Shown here: positions 33,747 to 42,577 of the stretch, piece by piece
How the letters are laid out: every line of letters starts with the position of its first letter
Position numbering within the stretch: the first letter of the stretch is position 1
NCBI GenBank assembly: GCA_945883755.1
Contig: CAMCXX010000003.1
Span: 1-64,000 of the forward strand
Length of the DNA: 64,000 bases
Source: Bifidobacterium breve
GTDB lineage: Bacteria; Actinomycetota; Actinomycetes; Nanopelagicales; Nanopelagicaceae
Direction: 5' to 3'
Notes under the pieces: model-generated
Told to the model about the DNA's origin: nothing
Databases searched by the model: none
The model's input: only the letters and a program-made list of their open reading frames with translations
Made by a program: the position numbers and the translations under genes

Positions 33747-33752
33747 TAGAGT
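33747..33752 (+). promoter_or_regulatory. -10 box of apt (near-leaderless)
   Basis: TAGAGT is followed by 7 nt and the ATG at 33760. Confidence 0.5.
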
Positions 33753-33759
33753 TCATCCC

Positions 33760-34284
33760 ATGTTAGCTATAGATAAATCTTTGATCCGGGTGATCAAAGA
33801 TTTCCCCAAAACTGGCATCCTTTTCAAAGACATAACACCGCTAATTGCTGACCAAGAATCTTTCGCAAAGATATGCCGCTCCCTTGCGGAAATATCGGCT
33901 GGGGTTGATCTAATCGCGGGCGTGGAATCAAGAGGTTTTATTTTTGCAGCTGGTGCAGCAGCGATGGCTGGCAAAGGAGTACTACCAATCCGAAAATCGG
34001 GAAAATTACCCGGCCCGGTGATGACTCAGCAGTATCAACTTGAGTATGGTTACGCCCAATTAGAGATTCACTCCGATATTTATGACAAAGGAAGCAAGGT
34101 TTTAATTATTGATGATGTCTTAGCAACCGGAGGAACAGCTATTGCCGCAATCTCGCTGTGTCAGAAGATAGGCTTAACTGTGACCGGTACAGTCTTTCTT
34201 CTTGAAATAGAGGGTTTGCCAGGCCGCTCTGAAATTTCTAAATCCTTTCCACAATTATCAATTACGACCTTACTGGAAAGATAA
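33760..34284 (+). CDS. apt: Adenine phosphoribosyltransferase
   Basis: Apt salvages adenine with PRPP to AMP. The 174-residue protein has the family start IRVIKDFPKTGILFKDITPL near residue 9, GVESRGFIFAAG near 57 and the PRPP-binding loop VLIIDDVLATGGTA near residues 114-127. The length matches Apt. In many actinobacteria apt sits near relA; here it is followed after 4 nt by thymidine kinase, making a small nucleotide-salvage unit. Confidence 0.95.
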   Translation: MLAIDKSLIRVIKDFPKTGILFKDITPLIADQESFAKICRSLAEISAGVDLIAGVESRGFIFAAGAAAMAGKGVLPIRKSGKLPGPVMTQQYQLEYGYAQLEIHSDIYDKGSKVLIIDDVLATGGTAIAAISLCQKIGLTVTGTVFLLEIEGLPGRSEISKSFPQLSITTLLER

Positions 34285-34288
34285 AAAA

Positions 34289-34927
34289 ATGGCTGAATTA
34301 ATCTATTACTGCGGAACTATGGATAGCGGTAAATCAACCCTAGCTCTGCAGACTGTCCATAATCATCGATCTCGAGGACGTGATGGAGTAATTTTCACCA
34401 GCAAGGATCGCGCCGGAAAAGGGATCATCTCTTCAAGATTGGGTTTGCAAACGGAAGCGTTAGAGGTTGATGCTGATCTAGATTTACATAAATTACTGGT
34501 TGAACGTTTATCAATTGGCGGCAAAATCAATTTTGTCATCTGTGATGAAGCGCAGTTCTACCAACCGGAACAGATAGAGCAATTAGCCAGGATTGTGGAT
34601 GGGCTTGGTATCGATGTTTACGCCTTTGGTATTTTGGCTGATTTTCGTACCAAACTCTTTCCCGGTAGTGCTCGCTTAGTTGAGTTAGCTGATCGAGTTC
34701 AAACCCTTCAAGTAGAGGCTCTGTGCTGGTGTGGAGCCAGAGCAACACACAACGCTCGTACCATAAATGGCAAGATGGTTACAGAAGGTGAACAGGTTGT
34801 GGTTGGCGATGTATCTTCACAATCTGACATATCTTACGAGGTGCTTTGCCGAAGACACCATATGCGAAATGTCACCTCTCGAGTATCCAATCCCGCTACC
34901 GAACAATCACTACCATTTAACAATTAG
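34289..34927 (+). CDS. tdk: Thymidine kinase (type II)
   Basis: Tdk phosphorylates thymidine in the salvage pathway. The 212-residue protein has the P-loop GTMDSGKST at residues 9-17, the Walker B-like VICDEAQFY near 83, the lasso region and zinc-ligand cysteines in ALCWCGARATHNAR (about 145-158) with a further CRRHH near 190. This is the type II (tetrameric, zinc-containing) family. It is coupled to apt with a 4-nt gap and a GGAAAG site. Confidence 0.94.
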   Translation: MAELIYYCGTMDSGKSTLALQTVHNHRSRGRDGVIFTSKDRAGKGIISSRLGLQTEALEVDADLDLHKLLVERLSIGGKINFVICDEAQFYQPEQIEQLARIVDGLGIDVYAFGILADFRTKLFPGSARLVELADRVQTLQVEALCWCGARATHNARTINGKMVTEGEQVVVGDVSSQSDISYEVLCRRHHMRNVTSRVSNPATEQSLPFNN

Positions 34928-34996
34928 AACTGATCCAGCAATTAACGATCTGATGTTGCGTAGATTCGGTAAACCAACTAGAGAGATGAGCCAGGA

Positions 34997-36037
34997 ATGA
35001 AGGTTAAAGGTTACGCTGTTGAATCGGCTAAAGCTAAATTAAAGCCATATGAATTTACCCGTCGAGAGCTACTACCAAATGATGTTGCGCTAGATATTCT
35101 CTTTGCTGGAATCTGCCACTCAGATATTCATCAAGCTCGCGAGGAGTGGGGAGCTGCAATATTTCCAATGGTTCCCGGGCATGAAATTGTAGGTCGAGTA
35201 ACCGCTGTTGGAAGTAATGTTTCAAAGTTTAAAGTTGGAGAGATTATAGGTGTAGGAGTATTTATTGATTCTTGCCGAAGCTGCACCAGCTGCTCGGCAG
35301 GATTGGAGCAGTATTGTGTTGAAGGTATGACTGGAACTTACAACACCCTAGAGCGAGATGGAGTTACCGTTGCAATGGGGGGTTACAGCGATAAATTCGT
35401 AATAAACGAAAAATACGCAGTACATGTTCCAGAAAAATTAGATCTACCTGGAGTTGCGCCGCTGATGTGCGCCGGTATTACTCTCTATTCCCCACTAAAA
35501 AATTGGAAAGCTGCGCCTGGCAAAAAAATAGGAATTATTGGTTTGGGCGGATTAGGGCATATGGGAGTGAAATTTGCAGTAGCAATGGGAGCGGAAACAA
35601 CTGTTTTCTCTCACTCTCCCGAAAAAGAGGCAGATGCTAAGCGAATGGGTGCTCATCACTTTGTAAGTACAAAAGAGATTAAGAATCTACAATCTTTAGA
35701 GAAAAAGTTTGATCTATTGCTAAATACCGTCTCCGCCGATCTTGATCTAGAGCCATACTTGCAGATGTTGAAATTAGATGGCACTTTAGTTGTAATCGGC
35801 CTTCCTGGAAAACCTTATTCAATCAATGCTGGCACATTGCTGGGCCAACGCAGATCCTTGGCCGGATCTATGATTGGTGGCATTGCTCAACTTCAAGAGA
35901 TGTTAAATTTTTGTGGTGAGAAAAACATAACCTCAGATGTTGAAGTAATTGATGCTACCTATATCAATCAAGCTTACGATCGAACTGTAGCTAGCGATGT
36001 GAAGTATCGTTTTGTGATTGATGCAAAAAGCTTTTAA
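34997..36037 (+). CDS. Zinc-dependent alcohol dehydrogenase, NAD(P)-dependent (AdhC/YahK-like)
   Basis: This 346-residue medium-chain dehydrogenase carries the catalytic zinc ligands in GICHSDIHQ (about residue 38-46) and GHEIVGRV (about 61), the structural zinc cysteines CRSCTSCSAGLEQYC (about 92-106) and a Rossmann motif GLGGLGHMGVKFA near 178. The pattern is closest to the broad-specificity cinnamyl-alcohol-dehydrogenase-like aldehyde reductases such as YahK. The physiological substrate is unknown. It starts 69 nt after tdk and converges on the DUF554 gene. Confidence 0.9.
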   Translation: MKVKGYAVESAKAKLKPYEFTRRELLPNDVALDILFAGICHSDIHQAREEWGAAIFPMVPGHEIVGRVTAVGSNVSKFKVGEIIGVGVFIDSCRSCTSCSAGLEQYCVEGMTGTYNTLERDGVTVAMGGYSDKFVINEKYAVHVPEKLDLPGVAPLMCAGITLYSPLKNWKAAPGKKIGIIGLGGLGHMGVKFAVAMGAETTVFSHSPEKEADAKRMGAHHFVSTKEIKNLQSLEKKFDLLLNTVSADLDLEPYLQMLKLDGTLVVIGLPGKPYSINAGTLLGQRRSLAGSMIGGIAQLQEMLNFCGEKNITSDVEVIDATYINQAYDRTVASDVKYRFVIDAKSF

Positions 36038-36046
36038 AGCGAGTAT

Positions 36047-36781
36047 TTAAACAAAGCTGTGGGCAATAAAGGCAAGGATTGGTGCTACTGCAATAGCTGG
36101 CAGTAAATTGCCCACTGCAATCTGTTTTAACTTCAATAAGCGCAAGGCAATTCCAAGTAGCAAAATGCCACCTACTGACGTCATCGCTAATACCTGATAA
36201 TCAGCCAAAATGGCGCCTAGAAATAAACCTACGCCAGTCCATGCAAATTGGTAAATACCAACTGGCAGCGCCGAGACCGCAACTCCCCACCCAAGAGTGG
36301 CAGCAAAAGCCATTGCTGCAAAAAAATCCAGTGTGCTTTTCAAAACCAGTTGATCCAAACCGGTTTGCATTCCATCACTGATGCTGCCAAGAATTGCCAG
36401 CGGTCCTATTGCAAATATCAATGAGGCAGAGACAAAACCTTCGACAAAATTAGACTCTCCTTTTGCGGAAAATTTACTCTGTAATGAATTACCAAATCTC
36501 TCTAACCGATCTTCAATCCTGAGCAAGGAGCCAATTAATGCCCCCAGCAGTAATGAAAAAATCAAAACTAGCATGGTCGCGCCAGCTGGTAAGGCATTAA
36601 CTAAATCATCACTCCAGTACGCCGCTATGGCATCAGCTGCCGAGATCACAGTTACACAACCCAAAACTTGGGTTATTAACTCTTTCAGATCCTCTTTGAA
36701 CTTACTGCCTAGGGCTACTCCTATCGCACCACCTGCCACGATGGCAACAATATTTAGAACGGTACCGAAACCAACAAACAT
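36047..36781 (-). CDS. DUF554 family membrane protein
   Basis: The 244-residue protein is highly hydrophobic, with about seven predicted membrane segments and the DUF554 start GFGTVLNIVAIVAGGAIGVALGSKF (in parts, residues 3-27). Function in bacteria is unknown; YdfK of Bacillus is a relative. The ATG at 36781 overlaps the uppP stop by 1 nt (TAATG), so the two membrane proteins are translationally coupled. A longer in-frame start inside uppP is unlikely. Confidence 0.85.
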   Translation of the reverse strand: MFVGFGTVLNIVAIVAGGAIGVALGSKFKEDLKELITQVLGCVTVISAADAIAAYWSDDLVNALPAGATMLVLIFSLLLGALIGSLLRIEDRLERFGNSLQSKFSAKGESNFVEGFVSASLIFAIGPLAILGSISDGMQTGLDQLVLKSTLDFFAAMAFAATLGWGVAVSALPVGIYQFAWTGVGLFLGAILADYQVLAMTSVGGILLLGIALRLLKLKQIAVGNLLPAIAVAPILAFIAHSFV

Positions 36782-37644
36782 TAATAAAACCTGATGAAAG
36801 AGAGCGCTCCGGCAACAAGGCAATAGATCGCAAACGGGTAAAGGGTCTTGGTTTTAAACCAACGTACCAAAAATTTAACACTGAAATATGTAGCGGTAAA
36901 TGAAACAACACAACCGACAAGTATCTCCCCTAAAATTGTATTTGTTTCAGAGGTAAATAATTCTGGTAATTTAACGATTGATGCCCCAATGATGACCGGT
37001 AGTGCCATCAGGAAAGCAAAATCAGAGGCCACAGAGTGATTTAATTTACGAAGCAGACCAGCACTCATTGTGATACCAAATCTACTAATGCCAGCAAATA
37101 AGGCTAATGATTGCCCAAAACCAATTAGAACCGCTGTTTTGGCATTAATTCGATGATCTATCTCAGCATCGGAATCTGCAAACTCATGCGGAATGTCGCG
37201 TCGCGATAATCTCTCTGCAGCAATCAAAATTAAACCATTAATTGCCAGAAATGCAGCGGAGAATTTTGGTTTACCAAAAATACTTTGAAAATAATCTTCA
37301 AAAAGTAGACCCAAAACTCCAACTGGAATAGTCGCAATCACAATGTAGCCAAGTACTCGAAACTGAGTTGTTTGAAAATCACGCTTAATAATTGATCTAG
37401 TAGCTCCGACAAGTAGATTGCTCCAGCGTTTGCGGAAAACAATAAACAAGGCGATGGCACTAGCAAAGTGCATGGCAATAGTGATGAGCAGATACGCCTG
37501 ATTCTCCTCATTCATAAATGTCGCAAATCCACCACCCAGCCATGCTGGGATCAAAATTGCGTGACCAAGACTTGATATCGGGAAGAGTTCAGTAGCCCCT
37601 TGTATCAACCCAATAATGATTGATTGGCCGTAGGTGAACTCCAT
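36781..37644 (-). CDS. uppP: Undecaprenyl-diphosphate phosphatase
   Basis: UppP (BacA) recycles undecaprenyl diphosphate to the monophosphate lipid carrier of cell-wall synthesis. The 287-residue membrane protein has the family motif GLIQGATELFPISSLGHAIL near residue 12 (conserved glutamate and the PISS segment) and a second conserved region FAGISRFGITMSAGLLR near 186. About eight hydrophobic helices are visible. In M. tuberculosis uppP lies beside the same histidine-phosphatase gene (recalled), which here is about 5.6 kb away. Confidence 0.94.
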   Translation of the reverse strand: MEFTYGQSIIIGLIQGATELFPISSLGHAILIPAWLGGGFATFMNEENQAYLLITIAMHFASAIALFIVFRKRWSNLLVGATRSIIKRDFQTTQFRVLGYIVIATIPVGVLGLLFEDYFQSIFGKPKFSAAFLAINGLILIAAERLSRRDIPHEFADSDAEIDHRINAKTAVLIGFGQSLALFAGISRFGITMSAGLLRKLNHSVASDFAFLMALPVIIGASIVKLPELFTSETNTILGEILVGCVVSFTATYFSVKFLVRWFKTKTLYPFAIYCLVAGALSFIRFY

Positions 37645-37689
37645 TTATTTACACTGCCCATCATGATAAGTTACAAAAGTAAACAGGGG

Positions 37690-37695
37690 TATAGT
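37690..37695 (+). promoter_or_regulatory. -10 box of the YczE-like gene (leaderless)
   Basis: TATAGT is followed by 6 nt and the GTG at 37702. It argues for this GTG rather than ATG codons upstream at 37624 or 37663. Confidence 0.6.
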
Positions 37696-37701
37696 TTAAC
37701 A

Positions 37702-38391
37702 GTGCGTATAACATTTTCCTCGCTCTTGAACTTGGTAAAACCTCATAAAACCATTCCAAAAACCCACTGGTGCGCAGATAATCAATGGGATTTGGGTAGA
37801 TCCAAGGATGATCTATATCGATTTTTTATTTTGATTGCTGGGTTAACATTATTTGGCCTTGGGGAGTCCATGCTCGTCTCTTCAACACTGGGCAACTCAC
37901 CTTGGGTGGTCCTGGCTGAAGGCGTTTCCAATTATTCGCCTTTTAATATTGGTGAAGCTACATTTTTGATCAGCTTAATTGTTCTGCTGCTGTGGATCCC
38001 ATTAAAACAAAAACCCGGATTTGGTACTTTGATGAATATTTTGGTGATAGCCGCAGCCATAGAGCTGGGTTTATATATATTTCCCACTAGCAACGAAATC
38101 TCCTGGCAAATCTTGTACTTGGTTATCGGAACTGCACTTGTCGGAGCGGGTTCTGCCTTGTACTTAACCTGTGGTTTAGGCGCAGGTCCTCGGGATGGCT
38201 TAATGACTGGCCTTCATGATCGAACTGGCGTTCGGGTAGGCCGCGTCCGCTTAGGGATTGAGTTATCTGCTTTAAGCGTAGGAGCGCTTTTGGGTGGCAC
38301 GCTAGGTATAGGCACCGCCTTTTACGCCCTGTTTATCGGGCAATCTGTAGCGGTTTTTCTAGGTGTCGTAGCCCGTCATACCTCTCAGTAA
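37702..38391 (+). CDS. YczE/YitT-like membrane protein
   Basis: From the GTG at 37702 the protein has 229 residues. A polar N-terminus of about 40 residues precedes five predicted membrane helices. The segment GVSNYSPFNIGEATFLISL and the glycine-rich LGAGPRDGLMTGLHDRTG (about 156-173) match the YczE/YitT group of membrane proteins, which has no settled function. It is divergent from uppP. Longer starts exist in frame but would overlap uppP or its promoter; the TATAGT box 6 nt upstream favours 37702. Confidence 0.75.
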   Translation: MRITFSSLLNLVKPHKTIPKTHWCADNQWDLGRSKDDLYRFFILIAGLTLFGLGESMLVSSTLGNSPWVVLAEGVSNYSPFNIGEATFLISLIVLLLWIPLKQKPGFGTLMNILVIAAAIELGLYIFPTSNEISWQILYLVIGTALVGAGSALYLTCGLGAGPRDGLMTGLHDRTGVRVGRVRLGIELSALSVGALLGGTLGIGTAFYALFIGQSVAVFLGVVARHTSQ

Positions 38392-38419
38392 CCCTTAAGT
38401 TTGAGCCACTCCCCTCAGT

Positions 38420-38460
38420 TTGTTGGACTGCATTCAACAACATGTCGAAAACACCATGTT
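38420..38460. repeat. Two adjoining small dyads upstream of the purine permease gene
   Basis: TTGTTG (38420-38425) pairs with CAACAA (38435-38440), and AACATG (38439-38444) pairs with CATGTT (38455-38460). They lie 22-63 bp before the permease ATG and share two bases, so the two hairpins cannot both form fully. They could be operators or an RNA switch. No known purine-riboswitch core is visible. Confidence 0.4.
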
Positions 38461-38482
38461 AAAAAAACAGAAGGGTAAAACC

Positions 38483-39913
38483 ATGCTTGATAGCTTCTTT
38501 AAAATCAGTCAACGTGGCTCAACCGTAGCTCGTGAAGTCCGTGGCGGAGTTGTCACATTTTTCACAATGGCCTACATAGTTGCGCTAAATCCACTAATCA
38601 TCGGTCTAGCAAAAGATGCCGATGGTAAATATATTGGCGGCGGAGATGCCCCAAACCTTGCACTAGTTGCAGCAGCCACCGCGCTTATCGCGGGCGTAAT
38701 GACCATTCTCATGGGAGTTGTTGCTAACTTCCCACTTGCAATCGCAACCGGCCTTGGTTTAAACACCTTTGTTGCAGTTGGTATTGCATCAAAAATGAGC
38801 TGGGCAGATGCCATGGGCCTTGTGGTCCTAGAAGGAATAATAATTTTGATTCTGGTTTTAACTGGATTTAGAGTTGCTGTATTCCGCGCAGTTCCTACCC
38901 AATTAAAGATTGCTATCTCAGTTGGTATTGGCTTGTTTATCGCCTTAATCGGATTAGTAGATGCGGGCTTTGTTCGCAGAACTGGCCAGGGTCCTGTACC
39001 TGTTACTTTAGGCGACAACGGAAACCTGATTGGTTGGCCGGTAGTAGTTTTTGCCTTCGGACTTTTCCTAATGATTGGTCTTACTGTTAAGAAGATTAAG
39101 GGCGCACTCTTAATTGGTATAACAGTTACAACCATTGTTGCAATCGCAATTGAATCAGCCTTCAAAATTGGTCCATTTGTTGGACCAGATGGCGTAAATC
39201 CAAAGGGATGGAATCTAAATGTACCTGCGCTGCCAGATGCAGTAGTTGCTACACCTAACTTCAGTATTCTCGGTGATTTCAACCTACTAGGTGGATTTGA
39301 TCGCATTACCTTAGTTGCAGCCAGCTTGCTAGTTTTCACATTACTGCTAGCTGACTTCTTTGACACTATGGGAACAATGACTGCAATTGGTCAACAAGCC
39401 GGATTGGTAGATCGCGATGGCAACATTGAGGGAGCTAATCGAATTCTTCTTGTCGACTCATTAGCTGCTACAGCTGGAGGCGCTGGCTCTGTTTCATCCA
39501 ATACCTCTTACATTGAATCTGCTGCAGGTGTTGGTGAGGGTGCAAAGACTGGTTTAGCCTCTGTTGTCACCGGTTTGCTGTTCTTGCTAACTACCTTCTT
39601 GGCACCATTAGTTGCAATTATCCCTTATGAAGCTGCGGTGCCGGCATTAATCATCGTCGGTTTCATGATGATGACTCAGATCAAGGGTATTGATTGGGAT
39701 GATCTTGGAATCGCCATTCCAGCATTCCTAACAATTATCTTGATGCCATTCACATATAACATCTCAGTTGGTATTGGAGCTGGCTTTGTTACCTACGTGG
39801 TTATCAGAGTCGTACAAGGTCGTCGTCGTGAAATTCATCCATTGATGTACGTTGTCTCTGGCTTGTTCATGATCTACTTCCTGCAATCACCAATTAATAT
39901 CTGGACTGCATAA
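38483..39913 (+). CDS. NCS2-family purine permease (guanine/hypoxanthine, AzgA-like)
   Basis: The 476-residue membrane protein belongs to the AzgA branch of the nucleobase/cation symporters. It begins MLDSFFKISQRGSTVAREVR and has GGVVTFFTMAYIVALNPLII near residue 22, LGLNTFVAVGIA near residue 90, and DFFDTMGTMTAIGQQAGLVD near 291, which carries the substrate-binding Asp/Glu segment of the family. Twelve or more hydrophobic stretches are seen. Import of guanine, hypoxanthine or adenine is likely and fits apt 4 kb away. GAAGGG precedes the chosen ATG; an in-frame ATG 21 codons earlier lies within the dyads. A strong terminator follows. Confidence 0.9.
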   Translation: MLDSFFKISQRGSTVAREVRGGVVTFFTMAYIVALNPLIIGLAKDADGKYIGGGDAPNLALVAAATALIAGVMTILMGVVANFPLAIATGLGLNTFVAVGIASKMSWADAMGLVVLEGIIILILVLTGFRVAVFRAVPTQLKIAISVGIGLFIALIGLVDAGFVRRTGQGPVPVTLGDNGNLIGWPVVVFAFGLFLMIGLTVKKIKGALLIGITVTTIVAIAIESAFKIGPFVGPDGVNPKGWNLNVPALPDAVVATPNFSILGDFNLLGGFDRITLVAASLLVFTLLLADFFDTMGTMTAIGQQAGLVDRDGNIEGANRILLVDSLAATAGGAGSVSSNTSYIESAAGVGEGAKTGLASVVTGLLFLLTTFLAPLVAIIPYEAAVPALIIVGFMMMTQIKGIDWDDLGIAIPAFLTIILMPFTYNISVGIGAGFVTYVVIRVVQGRRREIHPLMYVVSGLFMIYFLQSPINIWTA

Positions 39914-39924
39914 CGATATAAAGT

Positions 39925-39960
39925 AAATAGTGGGTAACTTCGGTTACCCACTATTTTTTT
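39925..39960 (+). terminator. Rho-independent terminator, shared by convergent genes
   Basis: A perfect 14-bp stem (39925-39938 with 39943-39956) closes on a TTCG tetraloop and is followed by T residues to 39960. It ends the purine permease transcript. The ung gene converges here and its stop codon overlaps the T-run, so the stem may also act on the opposite strand. Confidence 0.9.
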
Positions 39961-40616
39961 TACCAATTTATCGGCTGATCAGCCTGTTTAATAAGAATCT
40001 GATTCACCTTTGAGAATGGTTTTGACCCAAAAAAACCGCGGTAGGCAGATAATGGACTTGGGTGCGCTGAAGTAATTAACTTATCATCGCTAAAAAATGA
40101 GCGCACCTCTTGGGCATCATTACCCCACAAAACGCCGATTGCACCATTATCAGCCACGCACTTAATAATTCGTTCCGTTATCTCACTCCACCCTTTTTTG
40201 CGATGCGACTCTTTACCATCTATACCGATACTTAAACTTCGATTTATTAGCATGACACCTTGATTAGCCCAATCCGATAGATCTCCTGATCTGCGTTTAA
40301 TATTTAAATCTGAGAATAACTCCTGGTAAATATTTTTTAGTGAAGCGGGAAGTTTCTTTAACTCCTTTGGAACCGAGAAAGCTAGGCCAGTTGCGTGATC
40401 TACATTTGGATATGGATCTTGACCTAAAATTATTACCTTTATTTGTTCTGGAGGTTTACACAACGCTGCAAAGATTTTCGGTAGAGATGGTTGATAATTT
40501 TGGCCAATCGCTTGCCAAACTCGATCTACCTCCTCTTTATCGAGGTGGCGTTGCCAGAAAGTTGGCACCTGTGACCAAAGATTAGATCGCTCGAGCAAAG
40601 TACCTGCCTTGATCAT
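39960..40616 (-). CDS. ung: Uracil-DNA glycosylase
   Basis: Ung removes uracil from DNA in base-excision repair. The 218-residue protein is family 1: the catalytic motif ILGQDPYPN (about residues 63-71), LLINRSLSI (about 118) and HPSPLSAYRGFFGSKPFS (about 183-200). The ATG at 40616 overlaps the end of the ABC ATPase gene by 35 nt; a TTG at 40598 with GGCAGG upstream would reduce this to 17 nt. The stop codon sits in the T-run of the terminator from the opposite gene. Confidence 0.93.
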   Translation of the reverse strand: MIKAGTLLERSNLWSQVPTFWQRHLDKEEVDRVWQAIGQNYQPSLPKIFAALCKPPEQIKVIILGQDPYPNVDHATGLAFSVPKELKKLPASLKNIYQELFSDLNIKRRSGDLSDWANQGVMLINRSLSIGIDGKESHRKKGWSEITERIIKCVADNGAIGVLWGNDAQEVRSFFSDDKLITSAHPSPLSAYRGFFGSKPFSKVNQILIKQADQPINW

Positions 40617-41364
40617 GGTGAATAGTAATCGGCAAGCCATAAGCTTCGGACATAAAGGCGTTGGTGATAACTCGATCTACCGCTCCTTGCGCAATTACTT
40701 CACCATCTTTTAAAAGTAAGGCATGAGTAGTTCCGATAGGGATCTCTTCTACATGGTGAGTAACAATTACAGTTGCTGGTGAAAGTGGATCTTTAGCTAA
40801 TCTTTCTAGCCTAACGAGAAGATCCTCCCGACCACCAAGATCTAAAGATGATGCCGGTTCATCCAATAACAGGAGTTCGGGATCTGTCATCAATGCTCTT
40901 GCGATCTGTACGCGTTTCTTCTCTCCTTCACTAAGGGAAGAGAATAATCTGGAAGCTAGATCCCTAACCCCAAGTGCAGTCAGTAAACCTTTTGCACGAG
41001 ATTCATCCCATAAATCGTAACTTTCTTGCCAACGACCGAGCATTGCATATGCGGCGGTTAAGACAACATCCATAACAATCTCATCCTCCGGAAAATCCTT
41101 TACAAAAGCTGATGATGTGATTCCTATCCTGGTGCGTAACTCAAATACATCTATTTTACCCAATTGTTGACCAAGTATTTTTACATCCCCGGAAGTTGGG
41201 TGAATCAATGTTGCGCAAAGTTGGAGCAAGGTAGTTTTACCGGCACCATTTGGACCGAGAATTACCCATCGCTCTCCATGATTAACTGCCCAATCAATAG
41301 GCCCCAAGATATTTTTATCGCCTCTGCGCACACTTACATTATTAAACTCATATATGGCGCTCAC
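40582..41364 (-). CDS. ABC transporter ATP-binding protein
   Basis: This 260-residue ATPase has Walker A GPNGAGKTTLL (about residues 36-46), the signature LSEGEKKRVQIARAL (about 142-156) and Walker B LLLLDEPASSLD (about 163-174). No permease gene is adjacent, so the substrate is open, and it may not be part of a transporter. An ABC ATPase beside serB is also seen in M. tuberculosis (Rv3041c with serB2, recalled). The GTG start at 41364 has TATCTT 8 nt upstream. It is divergent from serB. Confidence 0.88.
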   Translation of the reverse strand: MSAIYEFNNVSVRRGDKNILGPIDWAVNHGERWVILGPNGAGKTTLLQLCATLIHPTSGDVKILGQQLGKIDVFELRTRIGITSSAFVKDFPEDEIVMDVVLTAAYAMLGRWQESYDLWDESRAKGLLTALGVRDLASRLFSSLSEGEKKRVQIARALMTDPELLLLDEPASSLDLGGREDLLVRLERLAKDPLSPATVIVTHHVEEIPIGTTHALLLKDGEVIAQGAVDRVITNAFMSEAYGLPITIHHDQGRYFARAI

Positions 41365-41401
41365 AATGAGAAAAGATACCCGCTATCGCAGATATAACCG
41401 A

Positions 41402-41407
41402 TAATCT
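41402..41407 (+). promoter_or_regulatory. -10 box of serB (leaderless)
   Basis: TAATCT is followed by 6 nt and the ATG at 41414. Confidence 0.65.
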
Positions 41408-41413
41408 GCGCAT

Positions 41414-42577
41414 ATGAGCGTCGACAAAGATGGGGAGTTTAGTGGCCTGATTCTGGTCTCAGGAGTTGATGAACCAGGAATCACCTCCAAGGTGCTTAGC
41501 AAACTAGCAGAATTTTCCGTAGAGATTATCGACATTAAACAGATCGTTACCGGTGATCGGTTGCTTCAAACCATACTAATCAAATTACTTCCAGATCACG
41601 CCTTAGCGGTTGAATCTGACCTATTGCAGTTGGCAGGTAATTCATCATTTGATCTAGCTATAGATTTTTCACAATATACCAAGAATCAAGATCTGCCAGA
41701 ACATGCCTTCATTTCAATAGTTGATCTTCACTTGGATCCTAAAAAAATTGCCACCGTGGCAAAATACATTCACCAAATAGGTGCCAATATCCTGGATATT
41801 AAATTAAGTCGCTTATCTAATTTGAACGCAATAACATTTCAAATTGGTAAATCTGGTTTAAACCATCTGCAGATGCAAGATCAGCTGAAAGAGATTGGAT
41901 TGGCAGAAGGAATCGATCTTTGTTTAACAACTCAAGCATTTCAAAAAGTAAAGAAATTATTTGTATTCGATATGGACTCAACCTTAATCGCCCAAGAGGT
42001 TATAGATTTACTCGCGATCAAAGCAAATAAGGCTGAAGAGGTTTCAGAGATAACTGAAATGGCCATGAATGGTGAGCTAGATTTTGAACAATCCCTTCGA
42101 AAGAGAGTTGCATTGCTGGCGGGAGTTTCTGAAAGTGCTTTGCAAGAAACTGCTGAAGCCCTGACCTTTAATCCTGGGGTGATTGAAACAATCAGAAGTA
42201 TTAAAGAGATGGGTCATAAGGTGGCGGTTGTTAGCGGTGGTTTTACACAAGTGATAGAAAAATTCTTAGCTCAAATCGATATTGATTATGTATTTGCAAA
42301 TACACTGGATATTGCAAACTCCTCTCTCACCGGTAAGTTAGCAGGTGAGATTATTGATGGTTCAGGCAAAGCTGAATCAATGCGTAAAGCTGCTCAATTA
42401 GAATCAATACCGCTAATAAACACAATCGCCGTTGGAGATGGCGCCAATGATCTGAAGATGATGGCGATCGCCGGATACAGCTTTGCATTTCTTGCTAAAG
42501 AGGTTGTGAAACAAGGTGCAAAATCAACTATCTCTCACTCTGATATGCGGGCTTTACTTCTGCTGCTCAATCTTTAG
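41414..42577 (+). CDS. serB: Phosphoserine phosphatase with N-terminal ACT domains
   Basis: SerB dephosphorylates phosphoserine in the last step of serine synthesis. The 387-residue protein has two ACT-like regions (residues about 10-85 and 95-175), which in mycobacterial SerB2 bind amino acids, followed by a HAD phosphatase with motif I FDMDSTLIAQE near 186, the SGGFTQ region near 275 and motif IV GDGANDLKM near 342. The layout is the same as SerB2. It converges on rpe, with an 11-nt overlap of the two 3' ends. Confidence 0.93.
   Translation: MSVDKDGEFSGLILVSGVDEPGITSKVLSKLAEFSVEIIDIKQIVTGDRLLQTILIKLLPDHALAVESDLLQLAGNSSFDLAIDFSQYTKNQDLPEHAFISIVDLHLDPKKIATVAKYIHQIGANILDIKLSRLSNLNAITFQIGKSGLNHLQMQDQLKEIGLAEGIDLCLTTQAFQKVKKLFVFDMDSTLIAQEVIDLLAIKANKAEEVSEITEMAMNGELDFEQSLRKRVALLAGVSESALQETAEALTFNPGVIETIRSIKEMGHKVAVVSGGFTQVIEKFLAQIDIDYVFANTLDIANSSLTGKLAGEIIDGSGKAESMRKAAQLESIPLINTIAVGDGANDLKMMAIAGYSFAFLAKEVVKQGAKSTISHSDMRALLLLLNL

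Noticed and set aside
38392-38482. Purine riboswitch upstream of the NCS2 permease
   Set aside because: The conserved three-way-junction core and loop sequences of the purine aptamer are not present; only short dyads are seen.
38572-39366. A 264-codon open frame on the minus strand opposite the purine permease
   Set aside because: It is a shadow of the permease gene: composition is biased to Pro/Ser/Thr/Lys and no family is recognisable.
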